Shown here one piece after another: positions 9,460 to 13,773 of a stretch of 13,773 bases of DNA (position 1 is the stretch's first letter; every line of letters starts with the position of its first letter). The notes under the pieces were generated by a model. The model did no database searches. It saw only the letters and a list, made by a program, of their open reading frames with translations, and was not told where the DNA came from. A program made the translations under genes and the position numbers. The stretch is from CAVQCX01 sp050050175. Its GTDB lineage: Bacteria; Pseudomonadota; Gammaproteobacteria; Chromatiales; Chromatiaceae. The stretch is taken from assembly GCA_050050175.1 (NCBI GenBank), contig JASFUT010000056.1:1-13773 (forward strand). Direction: 5' to 3'.

Positions 9460-10067
9460 CCCTGCACCGGCGCCGGCCTTCCGGGCAGGACCTCGACGCC
9501 CGCAGCGGTGAGCAGCTCGGCGGTCTCGAACAGAGGCAGCCCCATGACCCCCGAGTAGCTCCCCTCCAGACGCTCGGCGAACACGGCGCCCAGGCCCTGG
9601 ATGGCGTAGGCCCCGGCCTTGTCGCAGGGCTCTCCCGTATCCCAGTAGGCGGAGGCCTCCGCGGGGGTGATGCGGCGGAAGCCGACGTGGCTGACGCTCA
9701 ATCGGCTCGCCTCGCCTCTCGGTGTGGCGATCGCAACGCCGGTCAGAACCAGGTGGGTGCGACCGGAAAGGCGGTCCAGCATGCTCAGCGCATCGCGCCG
9801 GTCCCGGGGCTTGCCCAGGATGTGCTCGTCGATCACCACCGCGGTGTCTGCGCCGAGCACGGCTCGAAACCCATCCCCTCCCAGGCTGCGGACCCCGGCA
9901 CGCGCCTTGTCCAGGGCGGTGCGTACCACGAGCAGCTCCGGTGCCTCACCCTCCAGCGGCGTCTCGTCGACGTCGATCGGGAGCACGTCGAAGTCCAGCC
10001 CGAGGCGCGCCAGCAGCTCCCGGCGGCGCGGTGACTGGGTCGCGAGATGGATCCTGGGAGCGCTCAC
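9456..10067 (-). CDS. maf: Maf family dTTP/UTP pyrophosphatase (YhdE type)
   Basis: A house-cleaning nucleotide pyrophosphatase that hydrolyses dTTP, UTP and modified pyrimidine nucleotides to monophosphates. It has 203 residues. Maf signatures are SPRRRELL at residues 12-19, DVDET at 32-36, GADTAVV with D74, GKP with K86, and AIQGLG at 155-160. AGAYAIQG marks the YhdE (dTTP/UTP) subfamily; YceF-type m7GTP pyrophosphatases carry KSEG there instead. The start is GTG at 10067-10065 and gives the usual N-terminus (MSAPRIHLATQSPRR); only a weak GGA-like ribosome site precedes it. It is the first gene of the minus-strand operon, overlapping rng by 4 bp, with a promoter candidate about 55 bp upstream. 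Confidence 0.93.
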   Translation of the reverse strand: MSAPRIHLATQSPRRRELLARLGLDFDVLPIDVDETPLEGEAPELLVVRTALDKARAGVRSLGGDGFRAVLGADTAVVIDEHILGKPRDRRDALSMLDRLSGRTHLVLTGVAIATPRGEASRLSVSHVGFRRITPAEASAYWDTGEPCDKAGAYAIQGLGAVFAERLEGSYSGVMGLPLFETAELLTAAGVEVLPGRPAPVQG

Positions 10068-10120
10068 GATCGATTCCGTCCAGTGCGGCCTGCCCGGCTC
10101 GGGCCTCGGTCTCCCGGGTC

Positions 10121-10129
10121 AATATACCA
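10121..10129 (-). promoter_or_regulatory. Extended -10 promoter for the maf-rng-yhdP operon
   Basis: The minus strand reads TGG-TATATT (10129-10121), a TGn-extended -10 with 5 of 6 matches to TATAAT, in an otherwise very GC-rich region. Transcription would start near 10114, giving a leader of about 47 bases before the maf GTG. No good -35 is seen; that position is occupied by a 14-bp palindrome. Confidence 0.45.
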
Positions 10130-10134
10130 GAGAT

Positions 10135-10148
10135 GCCCGGATCCGGGC
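10135..10148. repeat. 14-bp perfect palindrome in the -35 region of the maf promoter
   Basis: GCCCGGATCCGGGC is self-complementary over all 14 bases and starts 6 bp upstream of the extended -10 motif of the maf promoter. Its position would suit a repressor or activator site, but GC-rich DNA makes such palindromes easier to obtain by chance, and no known operator is matched. Confidence 0.4.
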
Positions 10149-10213
10149 CCTTGCTCGCCCCCTGCACTTCCGCTGCGGTGGGGGAGCGGACCCGCTCGCT
10201 CATGCGCCGCCAT

Positions 10214-10220
10214 CTGTCAT
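10214..10220 (+). promoter_or_regulatory. Single Pho-box half-site upstream of the phosphoesterase gene
   Basis: CTGTCAT at 10214-10220 is an exact copy of the PhoB-binding half-site and lies 76 bp before the phosphoesterase ATG. The second half expected 11 bp later (10225-10231) reads GCACAAC and does not fit; a CTGTTTG begins at 10231, out of phase. No clear -10 follows at the expected distance. Taken alone it is weak, but it mirrors a fuller site ahead of the partner glycosyltransferase. Confidence 0.3.
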
Positions 10221-10296
10221 CCGGGCACAACTGTTTGTACACGAAAGAGAAACAAGGCGGGCCCATCATCCGCGAAACCCACGCCGGAGCACTGCC

Positions 10297-11106
10297 ATGT
10301 CCAATGTCCGCGTCCTCCGACCGCTGCGGTTCCGAGCCGTCTGGATCTCCGATGTGCATCTGGGGTTCCGTGGCAGCCGCGCGGAGTACCTCCTGGACTT
10401 CCTGAAGTCGGTCGAGTGCGAGCATCTCTACCTGGTCGGCGACATCATCGACGTGTGGAACATGCGCCGGGGCGTTTACTGGCCTCAGGCCCATAACGAC
10501 GTTCTGCGCGCCGTGCTCGGCAAGGCCAAGCACGGCACCCGCGTCACCTACGTGCCCGGCAATCACGACGAGGTCTTCCGCGATCACGTCGGGCTGCAGT
10601 TCGGAAACATCGCAATCAAAAGGACTGCGCTCCACCAGACCGTGGACGGTCGCCGGCTGCTCATCTTGCACGGCGACGAGTTCGACGGGATCATGCAGTA
10701 CAGCCGGTTTCTGGCCTTCCTCGGAGACCGGGCCTACGTCCTTCTGTTGTGGAGCAACCGCTGGCTGAACGCGCTGCGTCGATCGCTGGGGCTGGGATAC
10801 TGGTCGCTCTCCGCCTACCTCAAGAACAAGGTCAAGAACGCGGTCAACTACATCAGCAACTTCGAGCAGGCAGTCGTGCGCGAGTCCGCGGAGCACGCAG
10901 CGGACGGGCTGATCTGCGGGCATATCCACCATGCCGGCATCCGCCACATCGACGGGACCCTCTACTGCAACTGTGGCGACTGGGTGGAAAGCTGCACCGC
11001 GCTGGTGGAGCACCACGACGGCCGGCTGGAGATCCTGCGCTGGACCGAGCAGCAGGACCAGGTCGTCGCCATGGAGCCGGAGCCCGCGCGAGGTGTCGCC
11101 GGATGA
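10297..11106 (+). CDS. plcP: PlcP-type metallophosphoesterase (UDP-2,3-diacylglucosamine diphosphatase/phospholipase C family)
   Basis: A calcineurin-like metallophosphoesterase of COG2908, 269 residues. Metal-binding motifs in order are D19/H21 in SDVHLG, D49 in GDIIDVW, N89/H90 in GNHDE, H125 in HGDEFD and H209/H211 in GHIHHAG. Databases often name such proteins LpxH-like. However, SDVHLGFRGSRAEYLLDFL, YWPQAHNDV, YWSLSAYLK and GDWVESCTALVEH resemble the PlcP branch (Sinorhizobium PlcP and marine homologues), which removes the head group of phospholipids to give diacylglycerol under phosphate starvation. The ATG at 10297 has GGAG at 10286-10289, 7 bases upstream; the frame stays open further upstream only as antisense to maf. 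It converges on a GT4 glycosyltransferase, 7 bp apart, as expected for a PlcP/Agt partnership. Lipid A synthesis (LpxH) is the alternative role. Confidence 0.8.
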   Translation: MSNVRVLRPLRFRAVWISDVHLGFRGSRAEYLLDFLKSVECEHLYLVGDIIDVWNMRRGVYWPQAHNDVLRAVLGKAKHGTRVTYVPGNHDEVFRDHVGLQFGNIAIKRTALHQTVDGRRLLILHGDEFDGIMQYSRFLAFLGDRAYVLLLWSNRWLNALRRSLGLGYWSLSAYLKNKVKNAVNYISNFEQAVVRESAEHAADGLICGHIHHAGIRHIDGTLYCNCGDWVESCTALVEHHDGRLEILRWTEQQDQVVAMEPEPARGVAG

Positions 11107-11113
11107 GGCGTGC

Positions 11114-12292
11114 TCAGGCCGCCGGGCGGCTGGCGCGCTCGCCGATGACTCGCCAGTAGTAGTCGAGCTTGCGGCGCGCCAGCTCCGGTGCGGTCCAACC
11201 GCGTGCGTAGGCCGCGCCCGCCGCGCCCAGCCGCGCGCCCAGCGCCGGGTCGGTGAGGACCCGCTCGGTCTTGGCCGCGAAGTCCTCGAGCTCCGGCTCG
11301 GCGATAAGAGCCCCGGCCCCGTCCTTCAGTACGTCGCGCACGCCCATCCGCGCCGTGGACACCACGGGGACGCCCAGTGCCATGGCTTCCAGAAGCACCA
11401 GGCCCTGGGTTTCAGTATGGGAGCTGAACACGAAGGCGTCACCGCTGCAATAGCAGTCCTGGAGCTCGCCGTCGCGCGAGAGGTAGCCCAGGAATAGCAC
11501 GGCCCCGTTCAGGCCCCGATGGCGCACCTGCCCCTCCAGCCTTCGCCGGGCCGGCCCCTCGCCTGCCACGAGCAGAAGAATGTCAGGGACCGAGCGGCGC
11601 ACCCGCTCCACGACGTCGATGAGGAAGTCGATGTTCTTCTCGTGGGCGATACGCCCCACGTGGACCAGCACCGGGCGTTCGGGGGGGATGCCCAGTCGGA
11701 GCCGGAACCGGTCGCCGTCGCCCCGCTGGAACAGGTCGAGGTTGATCCCCGTGGGGATGACCTCCGCGCGAGTGCGGACGCCGTATCGGCGCAGCACCTC
11801 GAGCATGGCCGAGGAAGGCACCACCAGCGCATCGACCGCATTGCACTGGCTCGCGGAGAACCGGCGGGCGGCGAACCGCAGCGGTCCCCGAGGCATCCAG
11901 GGCAGGTACTTGTCCAGGTACTCCTCGAAGTAGGTGTGGTAGCTCTCTACCACGGGCAGGTCCAGGGCCCGCGCCAGACCCAGGCCGCTGTAGTGGGCCA
12001 CGAAGGGGGTGTGTATGTGCACCAGGTCGTAGCCCCTCCCCGCTATCTCCGGCAGCCGGCGGCGGATCGCCGGTCGGCGGAGCATGCGGTCCTCCGGATC
12101 CACCGGCAGCCGGCGCGCCGGAATCCTGAGCACCTCCAGCTCCTGCTCGGCGGGCGCGGGCCCGCCGTAGTCCGGTGCCAGCAGCGTCACCTCGTGCCCC
12201 TCGCGGGTGAACTCGCGGGCGAACGTTTGGATCGACGTCGACACCCCGTTGACCCGGGGGAAGTACACGTCGGAGATCATCAGAATGCGCAT
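11114..12292 (-). CDS. Family 4 glycosyltransferase, possible diacylglycerol glycosyltransferase (Agt-like)
   Basis: A GT-B fold, GT4 family glycosyltransferase of 392 residues with no membrane segment; such enzymes act on lipids at the inner face of the inner membrane. The N-terminal acceptor domain shows ISDVYFPRVNGVSTSI (6-21), HIHTPF (92-97) and ESYHTYFEEYLDKY (116-129), features shared with SqdX, PimA-type and diacylglycerol glycosyltransferases. The C-terminal donor domain has VGRIAHEKN (212-220; R214, K219), GEGP (244-247) and the E-x7-E motif E294/E302 in TETQGLVLLEA. Its ATG start lacks a Shine-Dalgarno sequence. It faces a PlcP-like gene, and a Pho-box-like promoter lies upstream. 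The proposed reaction, diacylglycerol plus nucleotide sugar to glycolipid, is inferred from that context; a role in another glycolipid or polysaccharide is possible. Confidence 0.85.
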   Translation of the reverse strand: MRILMISDVYFPRVNGVSTSIQTFAREFTREGHEVTLLAPDYGGPAPAEQELEVLRIPARRLPVDPEDRMLRRPAIRRRLPEIAGRGYDLVHIHTPFVAHYSGLGLARALDLPVVESYHTYFEEYLDKYLPWMPRGPLRFAARRFSASQCNAVDALVVPSSAMLEVLRRYGVRTRAEVIPTGINLDLFQRGDGDRFRLRLGIPPERPVLVHVGRIAHEKNIDFLIDVVERVRRSVPDILLLVAGEGPARRRLEGQVRHRGLNGAVLFLGYLSRDGELQDCYCSGDAFVFSSHTETQGLVLLEAMALGVPVVSTARMGVRDVLKDGAGALIAEPELEDFAAKTERVLTDPALGARLGAAGAAYARGWTAPELARRKLDYYWRVIGERASRPAA

Positions 12293-12326
12293 GGCGGGGA
12301 TTCGGCCCAGGGCGTGAGAACGTAGC

Positions 12327-12360
12327 CTTTTAAGACGTCCGCGTGAACCTCGTATGACAG
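12327..12360 (-). promoter_or_regulatory. Pho-box-like promoter of the glycosyltransferase gene
   Basis: On the minus strand, CTGTCATACGAGGTTCAC (12360-12343) matches the 18-bp Pho box CTGTCATA(A/T)A(T/A)CTGTCA(C/T) at 13 positions, including a perfect first half plus the following A and a TCAC end. A third weaker unit, ACGTCTT, continues the 11-bp period. Exactly 10 bp after the box is TAAAAG (12332-12327), 4 of 6 to TATAAT, the spacing of the E. coli phoA promoter. Transcription would start near 12320, about 28 bases before the ATG. PhoB binding is predicted, not shown. Confidence 0.55.
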
Positions 12361-12401
12361 TACGCCCGGTTCAAGGACGCTGTTGCAGCCGCCGGAGAAA
12401 C

Positions 12402-12415
12402 CCCAGGGCCCTGGG
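12402..12415. repeat. 14-bp perfect palindrome
   Basis: CCCAGGGCCCTGGG is perfectly self-complementary and lies 42 bp upstream of the Pho-box-like site. It may be an operator or only a product of GC-rich DNA; no factor is suggested by its sequence. Confidence 0.4.
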
Positions 12416-12432
12416 AAAGCGCTTCGAGAGGT

Positions 12433-12457
12433 GCCCGGACCAGGTCCTGGCCCGGGC
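12433..12457. repeat. 25-bp near-perfect inverted repeat
   Basis: GCCCGG and CCGGGC flank CCAGG-T-CCTGG, so the two 12-base arms pair around T12445 with a single A/C mismatch. It could form a strong hairpin in RNA from either strand or a protein-binding site. There is no U tract on either side, so it is not a classical terminator. It lies 18 bp from the 14-bp palindrome at 12402-12415. Confidence 0.45.
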
Positions 12458-12880
12458 GGAGGAGCGAACCAGCGCGACCCCTCTCGCCGAGATCAGGAGG
12501 CCTTGAAGAAGACCATTAACGGCACTGCGTCCCCTGGCGGAAGCCGACCGAAGACCTCACTCGACCCGCTTCGCAGGGTGTTGAAGGCGGCAGCGCGGAA
12601 TCGGCGGTTGCCGAGCGGGGCGCGGAAGACAGGGGGGCAGCAGGCCGAGCACAGGGGCGGGAGAGCCGAAGAGGGAGGCGCGCTTCAACTCGGGCACGCT
12701 GAGCCGGCAGACAGGCAGACGGTTCACATCGGGTACGGGTGGGCGGATCCGGCGTGTGGGGGGGCCCCCTTCACGCGGCGAAGGCGGCGGCCGGGGAAGC
12801 CGCCGTGGCCTCCGGGGGCGGTCTGACCAGCCCCTCGGAGACCCGTGCGACCAGCCGCCGAGCCCCGGGAGCGCAGGGCC

Positions 12881-12895
12881 ATCATCCGCGATGAT
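12881..12895 (-). other. Small hairpin over the rlmH stop codon
   Basis: The minus strand reads ATCATC-GCG-GATGAT, a perfect 6-bp stem with a 3-base loop that includes the rlmH TGA. It may protect the mRNA 3' end or aid termination, but no U run follows, so a terminator call is not justified. Confidence 0.3.
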
Positions 12896-13352
12896 AGGGA
12901 TGCCCCGCGAGCAGGCTCCAGCCCCGGTAGATCTGCTCGGCGATCAGGATGCGCACCAGCGGGTGCGGAAGCGTGAGCGGGGACAGCGACCAGCTCAGCT
13001 CGGCCGCCGCGCGGCACTCCGCGGAAAGGCCCTCGGGTCCGCCTACCAGGAGCGCCCGGTCCCGGCCGTCTCCCATCCACACCCTCAGACGCTCGGCGAG
13101 CCCCTCCGTGCTCCAGGCCCTCCCCTCGACCTCCAGGGTGATCGACTGTGCGCCCGCGGGGACCGCGGCGAGCATCCGCCCGCCCTCGTCGCGCAGCGCG
13201 CGGGCGACGTTCCCACCCTTGCCGCGCCGGCCCGCCGCGATCTCGACCAGCTCCAGCCGGCACTCCCGCGGCAGGCGCTTGGCATACTCCGAATAGCCCG
13301 CCTCGACCCAGGCGGGCATCCGGGTGCCCACGGCGATGAGATGTATCCGCAT
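12882..13352 (-). CDS. rlmH: 23S rRNA (pseudouridine1915-N3)-methyltransferase RlmH
   Basis: A SPOUT-class methyltransferase that uses S-adenosylmethionine to methylate N3 of pseudouridine 1915 in helix 69 of 23S rRNA on assembled ribosomes. The length of 156 residues is normal. Hallmarks are LIAVGTRMPAWVEAGYSEYAK near the N-terminus, the SAM-binding LLVGGPEGL around 100-108, and the knotted C-terminal LTLPHPLVRILIAEQIYRGW ending in GHPYHRG. The ATG at 13352 fits the family start, but no Shine-Dalgarno sequence precedes it and a TAGAAT box ends only 6 bp upstream, so the transcript could be leaderless. The common partners nadD and rsfS are not next to it; a divergent HAD gene lies upstream, and about 590 bp plus two other genes separate it from maf. 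Confidence 0.96.
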   Translation of the reverse strand: MRIHLIAVGTRMPAWVEAGYSEYAKRLPRECRLELVEIAAGRRGKGGNVARALRDEGGRMLAAVPAGAQSITLEVEGRAWSTEGLAERLRVWMGDGRDRALLVGGPEGLSAECRAAAELSWSLSPLTLPHPLVRILIAEQIYRGWSLLAGHPYHRG

Positions 13353-13358
13353 GGCGGG

Positions 13359-13364
13359 ATTCTA
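13359..13364 (-). promoter_or_regulatory. Possible -10 box of rlmH, close to the start codon
   Basis: The minus strand reads TAGAAT (13364-13359), 5 of 6 to TATAAT, with only 6 bases before the rlmH ATG. A transcript from it would begin at or very near the start codon. No good -35 is visible 16-18 bp upstream, so the box may be fortuitous. Confidence 0.25.
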
Positions 13365-13388
13365 GGCGATCCCTGTCGGCGTCCGGGG

Positions 13389-13417
13389 TTGGAAAGCCCG
13401 GCGGCCCCCGCAATAAT
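13389..13417 (+). promoter_or_regulatory. Promoter of the HAD phosphatase gene
   Basis: TTGGAA (13389-13394) and AATAAT (13412-13417) are separated by 17 bp, the ideal sigma-70 spacing, with 4 of 6 and 5 of 6 consensus matches. Transcription would start near 13424, about 33 bases before the TTG start codon. Confidence 0.5.
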
Positions 13418-13456
13418 CCCGGTGGAGCCTATCCTGGGGTGGAATGGAGTGCGGCG

Positions 13457-13773
13457 TTGAAGGCGATCCTCTTCGATATCGACGGCGTGATCTACGAGGG
13501 GGAACGTCCGGTGCCCGGCGCGGCGGACGTGATCGACTGGGTGCGCGACGCCGGCATCCCGCACCTGTTCCTGACCAACACCAGCTCGCGCCCGCGCGCC
13601 GCCATTTCCGAGAAGCTCTCGCGCATGGGGATCGATATCCCCGCCTCGGAGATCCTCACGCCACCCGTGGCCGCCGTCGACTGGCTGCGCCGCAACCGGC
13701 CCGGGCCCGCGGCCCTGTTCGTCCGCCAGGCCACCCGCGCGGACTTCGACGGGGTCGAGCTGCTCCACGACGG
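13457..13773 (+). CDS. HAD superfamily IIA hydrolase, N-terminal part (cut by window end)
   Basis: The first 105 codons of a haloacid-dehalogenase family phosphatase. The N-terminus reads (M)KAILFDIDGVIYEGERPVPG, with catalytic nucleophile D7 and acid/base D9 in the DxD motif I, then LTNTSS with motif II T40. The VIYEGERPVPGAAD and LTNTSSRPRAAISEKL pattern is that of subfamily IIA (NagD/pyridoxal phosphatase/LHPP-like); it most resembles the LHPP/HDHD2-like branch, which acts on small phosphorylated molecules. The start is TTG at 13457, with GGAG at 13446-13449 and 7 bases of spacing; the in-frame GTG at 13439 has no ribosome site, and the nearby ATG at 13444 is out of frame. It is divergent from rlmH with its own promoter. 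The cap domain and motifs III-IV lie beyond the window, so substrate cannot be judged. Confidence 0.88.
   Translation, partial: MKAILFDIDGVIYEGERPVPGAADVIDWVRDAGIPHLFLTNTSSRPRAAISEKLSRMGIDIPASEILTPPVAAVDWLRRNRPGPAALFVRQATRADFDGVELLHD

Larger units (their letters stand above)
12361..12881. other. Stretch of about 520 bp without a convincing gene
   Basis: Between the glycosyltransferase promoter and the end of rlmH I find no recognisable protein, tRNA, RNase P RNA, tmRNA, 6S RNA or terminator with a U tract. A + strand frame (12383-12826) stays open but is rich in Arg, Gly and Pro, shows no family resemblance and has only a badly spaced AGGAGG (12495-12500) two bases before a TTG. The notable contents are two inverted repeats near the left end and a short hairpin at the rlmH stop. 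A decayed gene or an unknown small RNA cannot be excluded. Confidence 0.5.

Noticed and set aside
10225..10237. Second Pho-box half upstream of the phosphoesterase
   Set aside because: At the required 11-bp phase the sequence is GCACAAC, which does not resemble CTGTCAT; the CTGTTTG at 10231 is out of phase, so only a single half-site is claimed.
9667..10296. Upstream extension of the phosphoesterase frame
   Set aside because: The frame is open but runs antisense to maf; the conserved family start and a good GGAG site both point to ATG 10297.
12783..12804. GGCGGC/GCCGCC hairpin below rlmH as a terminator
   Set aside because: Six-bp stem with a 10-base loop and no U tract on the minus strand; common by chance in this composition.
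12383..12826. 147-codon + strand frame in the gene-free region
   Set aside because: Low-complexity Arg/Gly/Pro-rich translation, weak third-position GC bias, no homologous motif recognised and no properly spaced ribosome site.
1..13773. Search by eye for CRISPR repeats, tRNAs, insertion sequences and phage genes
   Set aside because: No regularly spaced repeats, tRNA-like T-arm or CCA ends, transposase motifs or terminal inverted repeats were seen.

Overview
The window is GC-rich (close to 70% by eye) and densely packed with genes. It looks like chromosomal DNA of a high-GC gammaproteobacterium. The block maf - rng - yhdP - nitrilase - tldD - pmbA on the minus strand, with rlmH nearby, is the arrangement I know from Pseudomonas-like and Chromatiales/Ectothiorhodospiraceae-like genomes. 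I cannot fix the genus from the sequence. I see no tRNA, rRNA, CRISPR array, insertion sequence or phage gene.

Layout. (1) 139-10067, minus strand: a housekeeping operon reading maf (nucleotide pyrophosphatase), rng (RNase G), yhdP (AsmA-like inner-to-outer-membrane lipid transport), a nitrilase-family amidase, tldD and pmbA/tldE (a metalloprotease pair). maf/rng overlap by 4 bp and rng/yhdP are 9 bp apart. The last three genes have gaps of 88-137 bp and may have an extra internal promoter. An extended -10 promoter lies ahead of maf at 10121-10129. (2) 10297-12292: two convergent genes whose stop codons are 7 bp apart. One is a PlcP-type metallophosphoesterase (+), the other a family-4 glycosyltransferase (-). 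(3) 12361-12881: about 520 bp with no convincing gene but with two strong inverted repeats. (4) 12882-13352: rlmH (-). (5) 13457 to the end: a HAD-IIA phosphatase-like gene (+), starting at TTG and cut by the window edge, divergent from rlmH.

The most interesting element is region 2. In marine and soil bacteria, PlcP (a phospholipase C of the COG2908 metallophosphoesterase family) and a neighbouring GT4 glycosyltransferase (Agt) replace membrane phospholipids with glycolipids during phosphate starvation. Here the glycosyltransferase has a Pho-box-like element (CTGTCATA plus a TCAC half, 18 bp) followed after exactly 10 bp by a plausible -10, the same geometry as the classical phoA promoter. 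An exact CTGTCAT half-site also lies upstream of the phosphoesterase. The proposal is therefore a phosphate-controlled lipid-remodelling module set between rlmH and maf and next to the lipid transporter gene yhdP. The individual pieces are known; the convergent arrangement, the location and the control are inferences from this sequence.
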